From PALSA-505 sp036501145 (GTDB taxonomy: Bacteria; Actinomycetota; Actinomycetes; Streptosporangiales; Streptosporangiaceae), in the NCBI GenBank assembly GCA_036501145.1, contig DASYAV010000024.1, positions 62,001 to 126,000 of the forward strand: DNA of 64,000 nt, read 5' to 3'. Position 1 is the first letter of the stretch. Each line of letters opens with the position of its first letter. Positions 7,437-15,714 of this stretch are shown here, in pieces. Position numbers and translations under genes: made by a program. A model generated the notes under the pieces. It was not told the DNA's origin and ran no database searches. It was given only the letters and a program-made list of their open reading frames with translations.

Positions 7437-10208
7437 TTACCCGGCGGGACGGTGTGACGGGAACGACACGACCTGCTGGAAGGTGGGCCGGTTCTGCCAC
7501 GGGAGCGAGGGCTGGCCGACCACGCCGAGCATCTGGAAGCCGATCGCGTCGTACTCCGGCATGGTGACCTTGGCCGCGCGGGTGGCGCTGTCCTGCGTCC
7601 ACAGCGCCACGTCGGTCGAGCCCTTGTTGGCCTTGACCAGCGCCTGATAGGTGGACTTCAGGGCGGCGTCCAGCTCCGGGCCGCACTTCTTCAGCCCGCC
7701 GGAGCCGCACAGCCGGGCGGTGACCGCAGGGCCGAACGGGTCGGCCACCTTGCGGCCCGCCATCTGGTCCAGCGCCATCTGCGTGTAGCCTTCCCAGCCG
7801 CCGTCGTAGGCGCTGCCCTGGTGGGCGCCGCCGTTGTCGGGGGTGTTGGTGAAGCCCATCGGGAAGACGTTGTAGCCGTTGCCGTTGGTGCCGCCGGCCG
7901 CGAACAGCGGGTCGAAGATGGCCTTGATGATGGCCGGGGTGAGCTGGTCCATGATGGCCACCGCGGCCGCCTGCTCGTACTGCGTGTCGTCCGGCGCGGA
8001 CAGCAGCCGGTGCGCGCCGTCGGTGTACCAGACCTTCAGCGCGGCCAGCATCTGCCGCACCCCCGGCGGCTCGGGCCGGCCCCGCACCGCGGCCAGGAAG
8101 GCCGGCAGGATGGTCAGCCCGTCCAGGTCCTGGCTGGCCGCCGTCTCCATCGCCTGCACCAGGTCCGCGCGGGTGATCTTCCCGTGGTGGATGGCGAACT
8201 GGTGGCGGATCTGGGCGGTGAGCATCTGCACCCGGTACACCGGCCCGTAGCCGTACTGGTTGTCGGCCGCGGAGAACCCCGGCGCGGGTTTGTTGTTCCA
8301 GCTGTCGAAGAACCCCTGCGGCGGGTTGATCTCGTGCACGTGCCGGGCGGCGGGCAGGAAGCCGCGCCATTCCGAGCCGCCGGTGCCCCAGGTGGGCAGG
8401 TTCGGGTTCACGTCCGGTGGCCGGATCGGGTCGCGGCCGCTGGCGTAGTAGGCGATGTTCTTGCTGTCGACGTAGAACCAGTTGAAGGTGAAGCCGATGT
8501 TGCCGGCCGACTTCATCCAGGACTGCGGGCTGTGCGTCAGTGACGGCTCGCCGAAGCCCAGGAAGCCGATGATCGAGTCCACGTCGTGGCCGTAGGTGGA
8601 GCGCTGGTTCACCTCGGCCACGGGCTGGCCGCCCAGCGCGGTGGTCCAGCCCTGCACGACGCCGTGCACGGTCAGGTGGATCTTGTGCACCAGCCCCTTC
8701 CCGTCGGTGAACGTCTCGTTGACCATCGGGATGCACTTGCCGTCGTACATGTAGGAGGTGCCGGTGGCGGCGGGGCGGCCGCCGTCCGGGTTGCAGATCA
8801 GCTCCAGCCGCTGGTCGGTCAGGTCGCTGCCGGCCGATGTGGCCGACCAGGCGTAATCTTCGCCGCGGCCGAGCTCGACCAGGCCGGTGCCGGGGAACGA
8901 CGCGCCCATCGCGTCGTAGCTGGGTGAGTGCAGGTCCTCCTGCATGAGGATCTGCGGGGCGAAGTAGGACACCTGCGGGCCGAACACCGCGACCGGGTGC
9001 CCGCCGGCCGAATGGCCTGCCCCCACGACCAGTGCGTTGCTCATCTGGGCGGGGAACTTCAGCAGGCCTTGGATGATCGACAGCCCGTACCGGTCGAAGC
9101 TGGTCAGCGGGGATGACGTGCAGCCGGGTGTGGTGTCGGCCGGGCCGCCCTTCAGCGGCGCGGCCGGGTTGTCCGGGATGGCGGCCGTGGCCGGGTTGAC
9201 GTGTCCCGGGATCTCATAGCGGAAGATCCGGTTCACCACCGTGGCCGGGGCCGCGGGGTCGTCCTGCTCCTTGAACTCGCTGAACGCGCTGGTCCCGCTG
9301 GTCTTGCCGAGCTGCTGCTGGAGGTACTGCAGCAGGGCCGAGTTGGCCACCTCGCCGCCCCCGCCGTCACCGAAGATGCCGCCGATGAGCCCGGCCACCG
9401 CGACCACGTCCGCCGTGCTCCACGGCTGCGGGGTGCCGCCGAACGCCTGGTACTCCACCGGCATCATGGCCGCGTTCGTCTTGGCCTGGGCGATGTAGTC
9501 GTTGACGCCCCGCACGTAGCTGCGGATCATGGTCAGCGCGAGCTGGCCCTGCGCGCCGTACTCGCGCGGCAGGTTGTTCACCTGGGCGGTCGCCTGCGCC
9601 TTGGTGTACGGCGCGAGCAGCAGCTGGTCGTGGTCCATCTGCTCGTCCGCGCAGGAGTCGCCCAGGAACGAGGTCAGCGTGCCCTCGCCGTAGTGCCGCA
9701 GCACGTCCATGAGGAACAGCCGGTCCTGGGCCTGGGCGTATCCGGCGCCGAACGAGAGCGCCGCATTGGTCTTCCCGTAGATGTGCGGGATGTCCGCCTT
9801 GTCGCGGTAGATGACCACCGGTTCGGTGGGCGAGGGGTGCTCGGTCTTGATGACCTGGCCCGGCTTCACCCCGAACGACTCGTCGAGGTAGTAGTGGCCG
9901 AGCGCGGAGTCGGTCAGCGACCGGTAGCCGAACTCGAGGTTCTCATACGGCGCGAGCTCGTCCTGGCTGTACGGCGGGCGCTGTCCCGTCTTGATGAACT
10001 TCAGGAACTGCTGCTGGTTGACCAGGCCGTTCTCCCCAGCCGGGAGGATGTCCATCGCCTGCCCGCCGGCGTAGTCGCCGGCCCGGTAGGTGGGCAGCAG
10101 GGAGAACCCGCCGCCGCCGGTTGAGCCCAGCGCGGGCCCGCTTGTGGCAATTAAAGCCAGTACGGCGGTGATGGTCACGGTCAGCCGGAGACGCCCTCGT
10201 CTGTGCAT
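7437..10208 (-). CDS. Secreted penicillin acylase family protein (Ntn hydrolase)
   Basis: A 923-residue precursor. A signal peptide is clear (basic MHRRGRLRL, hydrophobic core, cleavage near PALGS). Penicillin-acylase features follow: IPHIYGKTNAALSFGAGYAQ near residue 120 in the alpha part, and the autocleavage site before the catalytic serine in KFPAQMSNALVVGAGHS. The new N-terminal Ser would be the nucleophile of the beta chain. Such enzymes hydrolyse amide bonds, for example in beta-lactams, acyl-homoserine lactones or lipopeptides. At 923 residues it is longer than most relatives (about 750-820). The ATG at 10208 is chosen because TAGGAT lies seven bases upstream. Confidence 0.88.
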   Translation of the reverse strand: MHRRGRLRLTVTITAVLALIATSGPALGSTGGGGFSLLPTYRAGDYAGGQAMDILPAGENGLVNQQQFLKFIKTGQRPPYSQDELAPYENLEFGYRSLTDSALGHYYLDESFGVKPGQVIKTEHPSPTEPVVIYRDKADIPHIYGKTNAALSFGAGYAQAQDRLFLMDVLRHYGEGTLTSFLGDSCADEQMDHDQLLLAPYTKAQATAQVNNLPREYGAQGQLALTMIRSYVRGVNDYIAQAKTNAAMMPVEYQAFGGTPQPWSTADVVAVAGLIGGIFGDGGGGEVANSALLQYLQQQLGKTSGTSAFSEFKEQDDPAAPATVVNRIFRYEIPGHVNPATAAIPDNPAAPLKGGPADTTPGCTSSPLTSFDRYGLSIIQGLLKFPAQMSNALVVGAGHSAGGHPVAVFGPQVSYFAPQILMQEDLHSPSYDAMGASFPGTGLVELGRGEDYAWSATSAGSDLTDQRLELICNPDGGRPAATGTSYMYDGKCIPMVNETFTDGKGLVHKIHLTVHGVVQGWTTALGGQPVAEVNQRSTYGHDVDSIIGFLGFGEPSLTHSPQSWMKSAGNIGFTFNWFYVDSKNIAYYASGRDPIRPPDVNPNLPTWGTGGSEWRGFLPAARHVHEINPPQGFFDSWNNKPAPGFSAADNQYGYGPVYRVQMLTAQIRHQFAIHHGKITRADLVQAMETAASQDLDGLTILPAFLAAVRGRPEPPGVRQMLAALKVWYTDGAHRLLSAPDDTQYEQAAAVAIMDQLTPAIIKAIFDPLFAAGGTNGNGYNVFPMGFTNTPDNGGAHQGSAYDGGWEGYTQMALDQMAGRKVADPFGPAVTARLCGSGGLKKCGPELDAALKSTYQALVKANKGSTDVALWTQDSATRAAKVTMPEYDAIGFQMLGVVGQPSLPWQNRPTFQQVVSFPSHRPAG

Positions 10209-10215
10209 GGCTGGC

Positions 10216-10221
10216 ATCCTA
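10216..10221 (-). promoter_or_regulatory. Leaderless -10 hexamer of the penicillin acylase gene
   Basis: On the minus strand TAGGAT lies seven bases before the ATG at 10208. It falls within a gap of only 19 bases between two divergent start codons. Confidence 0.45.
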
Positions 10222-10227
10222 GATGCC

Positions 10228-11421
10228 ATGACCGGTTCCGCTCCAGGGCCCGCGCTGGCGGGAGACGAGATGCGGGTGGTGGCGGAGTTGCTGGCCGCCG
10301 CCTGGGGGCAGCACGTCCCGGTGCGGGACGCCGAGGTGCTGTGGGGGCGCGCGAACGTGGTGCGGGTCCGGCTCGCCGATGGCCGCCCGGCGGTGGTCAA
10401 GCGCCGGCCCGGGCCAGAACGCGGGGACGCACCCGACCGCGACCGCAGCTCCGCGGACTTCCAGACCGAGCTCGCCGCGCTGGAGTACCTGAACGCGATG
10501 CCCGAGCCGGTGGCGCCCCGGCTGCTCGGCGCCGACCTGCCGGCCGGCCTGATCGTCATGGAGGACCTGGGCGCGGGGGCGACGCTGGCCGACTCGCTGA
10601 TGGCCGGGGACCGGGCGCAGGTCGAGGCGGATCTGGCCGCCTACGCCCGGTCGCTGGCCGCCATGCACGCGTGGACCAGCCGGCACCCCGGCGAGCTGGC
10701 CGCGCTGCGGGACCGGTATGCGGCCCGGACCGGCGGTGGCACCCGGCTGATGGCCGCGCTGGCCCGCGGGACCCGGCCGTTCCTCGCGCTCGCCGCCGAA
10801 CTGGGCCTGCCCGCCGGGGGAGTGGAGGACGAGATCGCCGGGCTCGGCGGCCTGCTCGCCGCGACCGGCTTCGCCGCCCTGGTGCACGGTGACGGCTGCC
10901 CGGACAACGTGCGTTTCCTCGGCGGCGCGTGCCGGTTCCTCGACTTCGAGACCGCGGCCTGGGGCGCCGCCGCCATCGACGCCGTCTTCCTGCTGGCGCC
11001 GTTCCCGAGCTGCTGGTGCTTCGCCCGGCTGCCGGACGACGTGGCCGGCCCGGCCACCGAGACCTACCGGTCCGCGCTGGCGGCCGCCGGGATCGGCCTC
11101 GGGCCGGACTGGCAGGCCGCGCTGGCCGCCGCGCTGGTCTGCTGGATCGTGGCCCGCGGGCGCGTGCTGGGCCGGCTGCTCAGCGAGGACCCGGAATGGG
11201 GCACCACCACGATGCGGCCGCGGCTGCTGGCCTGGCTGCGCAGCTTCCTGGACGCGGCAGGCGGCACCAGCGAGCTGTCCCGGCTGGCCGGACTGTCCGC
11301 CGCGCTGCTGGCCGAGCTGTCCCGCCGCTGGCCGGAGGCCGAGGTACCGGACTACCCGGCGCTCGCCGGGCCCGGTGCGGCGCTGGCCGTGGTGCCGGAC
11401 GAGTGGCGGCCCGGGCAGTGA
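10228..11421 (+). CDS. Phosphotransferase (APH/choline-kinase fold)
   Basis: A 397-residue kinase-fold protein. The N-lobe has VVKRRPG as the likely ATP-binding lysine strand and IVMEDLGAG as the hinge. The catalytic loop is VHGDGCPDNVRF near residue 220, and FLDFETAAWG is the metal-binding motif. Family members phosphorylate aminoglycosides, choline, sugars or other small molecules; nothing here identifies antibiotic resistance. The start is ATG at 10228; the in-frame ATG at 10207 is possible but would overlap the divergent gene. The stop overlaps the GTG of the flippase-like gene, so the two are coupled. Confidence 0.8.
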   Translation: MTGSAPGPALAGDEMRVVAELLAAAWGQHVPVRDAEVLWGRANVVRVRLADGRPAVVKRRPGPERGDAPDRDRSSADFQTELAALEYLNAMPEPVAPRLLGADLPAGLIVMEDLGAGATLADSLMAGDRAQVEADLAAYARSLAAMHAWTSRHPGELAALRDRYAARTGGGTRLMAALARGTRPFLALAAELGLPAGGVEDEIAGLGGLLAATGFAALVHGDGCPDNVRFLGGACRFLDFETAAWGAAAIDAVFLLAPFPSCWCFARLPDDVAGPATETYRSALAAAGIGLGPDWQAALAAALVCWIVARGRVLGRLLSEDPEWGTTTMRPRLLAWLRSFLDAAGGTSELSRLAGLSAALLAELSRRWPEAEVPDYPALAGPGAALAVVPDEWRPGQ

Positions 11422-12503
11422 GCCTGAAGGACCGGATCCCGTCCCCGCTGCGGCGCGGACTGGTCATCTTCGCGCTGCTGCTCATCATCGAGTACCTGGT
11501 CATCCCGGAACTGGTCGGGGCCAGCAAAAACCTCTACCTGCTGGCCCGCGTCAACGCCGGCTGGATGGCCGCCGGGCTGGTGCTGGAGGGCGTGTCGCTG
11601 TTCTGCTACGCGCTGCTGACCCGGGTCCTGCTGCCGCCGGACGGGCGGCCCTCGCTGTCCCGGCTGTTCCGCATCGACCTGGCCGCGGCCGCGGTGGCGC
11701 ACGTCATCCCGGCCGGCACGGTGGGCAGCGCCGGCATCGGCTACCAGCTGTTCACGGCCGAGGGGATACCCGGGCGGGATGCCGGGGTGATGATGGCGAC
11801 CAAGGGCATGGGCTCCACCGTCGTGCTGAACGTGCTGCTCTGGCTGTCCCTGGTGATCTCCATCCCGCTGGCCGGGTTCCATCCCATCTACGTGTCGGTG
11901 GCCGTTGTCGGTGCGGTGGCGCTCGCGCTGATGGCCCTGGCCATCTGGGGGCTCACCCGGGGCAAGGGCCGGGCCAGCCGGATCGTGCACGCCGTCGGCC
12001 GCAAGGTGCCGGGCCTGGACGGCGACAAACTGGAGGAGCTGTTCCTGCACGTCGGCAACTCGCTGCGGGATCTCGCCAGGGACCGCCGGGTGCTGGCCGA
12101 GTCGCTGGGCTGGGCCGCGCTCAACTGGCTGCTGGACGCCGCGTCGCTGTGGTGCTTCGTCGCCGCGTTCGGCAGTTACGTCAACCCGGCCGAGCTGTTC
12201 GCCGCCTACGGGATCGCCAACGTGCTCGGCGTGCTGCCGATCACTCCGGCCGGCCTGGGCGTTATCGACTCGACCGCGCCGCTGCTGCTGGTCAGCTTCG
12301 GCGTCACCCGGAGCGTGGCCACGCTGGGCGTGCTCAGCTGGCGGCTGGTCAACTTCTGGCTGCCGATCCCGGCCGGGGCGGCCGCCTACGTCTCACTGAA
12401 GGTGCCGCGCGGCGGCGGCGTCAAGGCCGTGCGCAAGGCGCTGGCCGAGATGATGTCCCGCGGGCCCAAGGAGGAGGAGCGGGATCAGATCGCGTCCAGG
12501 TAG
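11418..12503 (+). CDS. Lysylphosphatidylglycerol-synthase-type flippase-like membrane protein (UPF0104)
   Basis: A 361-residue polytopic membrane protein of the YbhN/AglD/LPG-synthase transmembrane family. Helices are spread along the whole chain, with the family regions GTVGSAGIGYQLF near residue 100 and a C-terminal PITPAGLGVIDS. These domains move lipid-linked substrates across the membrane; without a C-terminal aminoacyltransferase domain this is flippase-like only. The GTG start overlaps the previous stop (GTGA), coupling it to the kinase, which suggests a shared job on a lipid-linked metabolite. Its 3' end overlaps a glutamine synthetase relic on the other strand. Confidence 0.8.
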   Translation: MSLKDRIPSPLRRGLVIFALLLIIEYLVIPELVGASKNLYLLARVNAGWMAAGLVLEGVSLFCYALLTRVLLPPDGRPSLSRLFRIDLAAAAVAHVIPAGTVGSAGIGYQLFTAEGIPGRDAGVMMATKGMGSTVVLNVLLWLSLVISIPLAGFHPIYVSVAVVGAVALALMALAIWGLTRGKGRASRIVHAVGRKVPGLDGDKLEELFLHVGNSLRDLARDRRVLAESLGWAALNWLLDAASLWCFVAAFGSYVNPAELFAAYGIANVLGVLPITPAGLGVIDSTAPLLLVSFGVTRSVATLGVLSWRLVNFWLPIPAGAAAYVSLKVPRGGGVKAVRKALAEMMSRGPKEEERDQIASR

Positions 12504-12652
12504 CGCACCCGCTCCCAGTCGGTGACCGTGCGCATGAACTCCGCCCACTCGAACTCCGCGACCGCGTCAGCCGGCCCGGCATGTCGGCGCCCGCGAGGAT
12601 GACGGTGTCGATGCCGAGCCGGCCGAGGTCGGCGGGCTCGGCCGGTCGCTGC
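12485..12652 (-). pseudogene. Glutamine synthetase relic: N-terminal piece joined to C-terminal piece
   Basis: Directly after the SDR stop, one frame reads DLGRLGIDTVILAGADMPGRL, which resembles the N-terminus of glutamine-synthetase-family proteins. A frame shifted by one base then reads AVAEFEWAEFMRTVTDWERV followed by RYLDAI and a stop, the family's typical C-terminus. A normal gene has about 1.3 kb between these pieces; here they meet near 12572. The simplest reading is one internal deletion that also broke the frame. The original enzyme was probably a gamma-glutamyl-amine or polyamine synthetase type, judged by the FadR-SDR-permease context. Confidence 0.6.
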
Positions 12653-13426
12653 TCACCGGGCCAGCCAGCCGCCGTCCACGCCGAGCTGGGTGCCGGTGAT
12701 GTAGGCGGCCTCGTCCGACAGCAGGAACGAGGCGGCCGCGGCGATGTCGGCCGGCTGGGCCAGCCGGCCGATCAGCAGCCGGTCGCGCAGCACGCCGGGC
12801 AGCTCCGCGTTCCGCGGGTCGTGGCCGGGGATGAAGCCGGTCTGCACCGGGCCGGGCGCGACCGCGTTGACCCGGATGCCCTGGCCGGCCAGCTCCACCG
12901 CGAGCGCCTTGGTGAGCATCCTCACCGCGCCCTTGGACGCGTTGTAGTGCGGCTGGCAGGCTCCGGTGGAGGAGACGATCACCTCGGCCTCGACGCTGGA
13001 CAGGTTCACCATCGCGGCCGGCCGCGCGGCGGCCAGGTAGGGCGCGGCCAGCTGGCTGACGATGAACTGCCCCTTGACGTTGGTGTCCATGACGAAGTCC
13101 CAGTCTTCGTCGGTGAGCTCGGCCAGTCCCACCATGGTGACCACACCGGCGTTGTTGACCAGGTAGTTCAGGCCGCCGAACGCGGCCACGGCGCCCTCCA
13201 GCGCGGCCCGCACGGCGGCGCGGTCCCGGACGTCGGCGGCGAACGCGGCCGCGGTCCCGCCGCCGGCGGTGATCTTCCCCGCCGTCTCGGCCGCCTGGCC
13301 CGGCTGGACGTCGGTGCACGCCACCGCGCAGCCTTCGGCGGCCAGCCGCTCGGCTATCGCCCGGCCGATACCCGCGCCCGCGCCGGTCACAAAGGCCGCC
13401 CGCCCGGCATGTCGTTGCTGGTCCAT
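12653..13426 (-). CDS. SDR family NAD(P)-dependent oxidoreductase
   Basis: A 257-residue classical short-chain dehydrogenase. The dinucleotide motif TGAGAGIG is at residues 14-21, NNAG at 91-94, the catalytic Tyr161-Lys165 in HYNASKG, and the probable Ser at 143/144 in NLSSVE. Asp39 after the second strand favours NAD. The stretch between Ser and Tyr is a few residues longer than usual. It sits between a permease relic and a glutamine synthetase relic on the same strand, so it is the only intact survivor of that operon. It probably oxidised or reduced an intermediate of amine or amino-acid catabolism. Confidence 0.88.
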   Translation of the reverse strand: MDQQRHAGRAAFVTGAGAGIGRAIAERLAAEGCAVACTDVQPGQAAETAGKITAGGGTAAAFAADVRDRAAVRAALEGAVAAFGGLNYLVNNAGVVTMVGLAELTDEDWDFVMDTNVKGQFIVSQLAAPYLAAARPAAMVNLSSVEAEVIVSSTGACQPHYNASKGAVRMLTKALAVELAGQGIRVNAVAPGPVQTGFIPGHDPRNAELPGVLRDRLLIGRLAQPADIAAAASFLLSDEAAYITGTQLGVDGGWLAR

Positions 13427-13432
13427 TCGCCG

Positions 13433-13717
13433 CTAACCGTCCTCTCTCGGTGTGGTCAATTGCTGCTGAACGGCTTCGCCCCGGCGTCGCGCGGCCCAGG
13501 CCGCAGTCGCGGTGCCGGACCGGCCGGGACGGCGTCGCTGGCGGCCTCGTCGAAGGCCGGTGCCGCCGCCGAGGCCGCGGGACACGTAGGTGCCCAGGCT
13601 CCCCGCCGACGGGGCGATCTGGGAGACCGACTGGAACAACACCGCGCCGTTGCCGAGCTTGCCGCGCTGCAGCGTTCCTGGCCGCACTGTCCCGCGTGGG
13701 TGCGCCTGCTCTGCCAT
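13433..13717 (-). pseudogene. APC amino-acid permease relic with internal deletions
   Basis: After a good ribosome-binding sequence (GAGAAGG) the ATG at 13717 opens RPGTLQRGKLGNGAVLFQSV then SQIAPSAG, a typical APC permease N-terminus through helix 1. It runs at once into SLGTYVSRGLGGG, which normally sits near helix 3 after another PSAG. The frame then changes, and a different frame gives a hydrophilic C-terminal tail ending KPFSSN and stop. About 1.2-1.4 kb of a normal permease gene is missing. The first junction looks like recombination between two PSAG-coding stretches, which is an inference. Confidence 0.6.
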
Positions 13718-13789
13718 GCCGCCTTCTCTCCGCCTGCACCCCCGGCCCCGGGGGATGTCGGGCCCGGTGTTCGGCGCAGCCGTCAAGGT

Positions 13790-13801
13790 TCCTATATAGG
13801 A
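13790..13801. promoter_or_regulatory. Palindromic operator candidate for the FadR regulator
   Basis: TCCTATATAGGA is a perfect 12-bp palindrome about 73 bases upstream of the permease-relic start, over its likely -10 region. The half-site TCCTAT recurs at 13876-13881, over the -10 of the FadR gene itself. Confidence 0.5.
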
Positions 13802-13875
13802 CCTTAAGCGGAAGTGCATGTCAAGGCTTGGGTGGCAGGCAGCAAGCCCGCACACTGCAGAAGATTTAGCGATGG

Positions 13876-13884
13876 TCCTATCCT
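13876..13884 (+). promoter_or_regulatory. Operator half-site and leaderless -10 of the FadR gene
   Basis: TCCTAT repeats the half-site of the palindrome at 13790. It overlaps TATCCT (13879-13884), a TANNNT hexamer six bases before the ATG at 13891. This arrangement would allow autorepression. Confidence 0.45.
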
Positions 13885-13890
13885 GGGCCC

Positions 13891-14610
13891 ATGGTTAACC
13901 GGATCGCGACACCTACCGTGGCGCAGGACGTGGCCAACCACATCCGGCGGCTGATCCACGACGGCGCGCTCAGCGCCGGCGACCGGCTGCCGGGCGAGCG
14001 GGATCTGGCCGCCGGGCTCGGCGTGGGCCGGGTCTCGGTGCGGGAGGCGATCCGGCTGCTGGCCAGCGGCGGCTACGTCACCGTCCGCCGCGGTGCCGGC
14101 GGCGGGACGTTCGTGGCCGGGCTGGACATGCCGTACGAGGCCTGGCTCGCGCAGATGCGCAACCGGGCCGGCGAGCTCGACGCGATCCTCGACCTGCGCA
14201 TCGCGCTGGAGGGGCACTCGTCGTTCCTCGCCGCCCAGCGGGGGAGCGGGGCCGAACTCGGCGCGCTGCGGGCCACCCTCACCGACATGGAGCAGGCCGT
14301 GACGCGCAGCGCCTTCCGGCTCGCCGACTCCCGGTTCCACGCCATGGTCGCGGCCGCCGCGCGCAGCAGCAGGCTCGCCGGGCTCGTCGCCGAGGCGCGC
14401 GGGGAGTTCTTCGTGCCCGCTGACACCCTCGACTTCGAGGAGCAGATCGAGGCGTCGGTGACCGGGCACGCCGCCGTGCTGCAGGCGCTGGCCGACCGGG
14501 ACGCCGCCCTGGCCCGCACGGCGATGGCCAGCCACATCGAGGACACCCGCGCCCACGTGCACCGGGTGCTGCGCGGCGACCGGCTCAATTCGGGAGCGCG
14601 CCGCCGATAA
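13891..14610 (+). CDS. FadR-subfamily GntR transcriptional regulator
   Basis: A 239-residue regulator. The winged helix spans residues 5-75, with IHDGALSAGDRLPGERDLAA and GVGRVSVREAIRLL as the GntR core. The C-terminal FCD ligand domain follows, with the metal/ligand ladder DLRIALEG, DSRFHAMV and GHAAVLQAL providing the usual Asp and His residues. It is divergent from the permease-SDR-glutamine synthetase unit, now mostly relics, and probably controlled it in response to its substrate. Its last 26 bases overlap the 3' end of the opposing TetR gene. Confidence 0.88.
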   Translation: MVNRIATPTVAQDVANHIRRLIHDGALSAGDRLPGERDLAAGLGVGRVSVREAIRLLASGGYVTVRRGAGGGTFVAGLDMPYEAWLAQMRNRAGELDAILDLRIALEGHSSFLAAQRGSGAELGALRATLTDMEQAVTRSAFRLADSRFHAMVAAAARSSRLAGLVAEARGEFFVPADTLDFEEQIEASVTGHAAVLQALADRDAALARTAMASHIEDTRAHVHRVLRGDRLNSGARRR

Positions 14611-15250
14611 GGGCGCGCAACCCCTGGGTGTAGGTGTCCTGGCTGGTGAGGGCGGGCCACCGGCCGGCGAGGCCGGCCAGCCGGGGGTGGGTCGCCGGGT
14701 CGAGGCGGGCCAGGGCCTGGTCCCGGTAGCTGGGGCCGCCGCGCTGGCCGCCGCGGCGGGTGCGGCGCGCCCGGATGAGTATCTCGCCGGCCGTGTAGTA
14801 CCAGATGTGCCGGTAGAGGTGGACGGCTGCCTCGGCGTCGGCGCCGGCCTCGATGGCGCCGCCGATGATCTGCTCGACGAGCCAGAGGGCCGCGTCGCCG
14901 AGCAGATCGTCCGCGGTGATCACCTCGACCACCCAGGGCCGGGCGGCGAGCCCGTCGTGCATCAGAGTCGCGGCCGCCACGATGCGCTCACGGGGATCGT
15001 CGGGGAGCCGGGGGGGTGGCACGAGGACCTGGTCGGCGTAGTCGTTGAGCAGCTGCACGAGCAGGTCGTCCTTGTCGCGCACGTGGTAGTACACGGTGGC
15101 CGGCGAGGTCCCGATCTCCGCCGCCAGCCGGCGGATGGTCAGCCGCTCCCAGCCGTCGCGGTCGACCAGCCGGTGCGCGGCGGTGAGTATCTCGCCGCGT
15201 GAGGTCCGGGGCGGCCGGCCTCCCGGGCCGCCTGTCGCTGGTCGTGGCAC
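14585..15250 (-). CDS. TetR/AcrR family transcriptional regulator
   Basis: About 221 residues from the GTG at 15250, which has GAGGA nine bases upstream; a GTG at 15295 would add 15 residues and is the alternative. The HTH is RGEILTAAHRLVDRDGWERL then TIRRLAAEIGTSPATVYYHV. The C-terminal part fits the TetR_C family around LVEQIIGGAIEAGADAEAAV. It is divergent from a cupin gene and an MFS relic. An AT-rich imperfect inverted repeat (GTTTTC to GAAAC) at 15284-15305 lies between them and may be its operator. Confidence 0.85.
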   Translation of the reverse strand: MPRPATGGPGGRPPRTSRGEILTAAHRLVDRDGWERLTIRRLAAEIGTSPATVYYHVRDKDDLLVQLLNDYADQVLVPPPRLPDDPRERIVAAATLMHDGLAARPWVVEVITADDLLGDAALWLVEQIIGGAIEAGADAEAAVHLYRHIWYYTAGEILIRARRTRRGGQRGGPSYRDQALARLDPATHPRLAGLAGRWPALTSQDTYTQGLRALIGGALPN

Positions 15251-15324
15251 CGGCTCATCCTCGCACGCGGTCGCGTGTGCTATGTTTTCAAACACGTTCA
15301 GAAACTAGCACCGGAGGAGCCCAC

Positions 15325-15714
15325 ATGGCACTGTCAGTGATCAATCTGTTCACCCCGTCGGGACTGCGCCTGCACGCCGGCGGGACCATCGACGTCGAGA
15401 CTCCGCCTCGGATGTCGGGGGACCAGGACGGCTGGATGGTGGCCAGCTTCCACGTCGAGTCAGACCAGGACGTGCACGGCGACCACTGGGAGATCCACCC
15501 GGCCGGCCAGGAGGTCGTCAGCGTCCTGTCCGGCCATGCCCGGCTGGTGCTGCGGGCCGAGGCCGGCCAGGGCCAGGACGAGACGGTGACGCTGCGGCCG
15601 GGCACGGGCTGCGTCATCCCGCAGAACCGCTGGCACCGGCTGGAGATCGACGGGCCGACCGATCTGCAGGCGATCACCCCGCGCCGCGGCAGCCGCCTGG
15701 AGCCGCGGGCATGA
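15325..15714 (+). CDS. Cupin domain protein
   Basis: A 129-residue single-domain cupin. The beta-barrel motifs are recognisable: GDHWEIHPAGQEVVSVLSG near residue 55 (His and Glu of motif 1) and PGTGCVIPQNRWHRLEI near residue 95 (motif 2 His). A metal-binding role is likely, but the substrate is unknown. GGAGGA lies seven bases before the ATG. It is divergent from the TetR gene, and its stop overlaps the ATG of an MFS relic (ATGA), so it once formed an operon with an exporter. Confidence 0.82.
   Translation: MALSVINLFTPSGLRLHAGGTIDVETPPRMSGDQDGWMVASFHVESDQDVHGDHWEIHPAGQEVVSVLSGHARLVLRAEAGQGQDETVTLRPGTGCVIPQNRWHRLEIDGPTDLQAITPRRGSRLEPRA

Noticed and set aside
10228..11421. Aminoglycoside resistance gene
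   Set aside because: The APH fold is shared by many metabolic kinases, and nothing in the sequence or context points to an antibiotic. The same applies to the kinase at 50722.
10889..13807. A 972-codon open frame on the plus strand
   Set aside because: It crosses the kinase, flippase, SDR and relic genes in a wrong frame with low-complexity Arg/Pro/Ala sequence. High GC content makes such frames common by chance.
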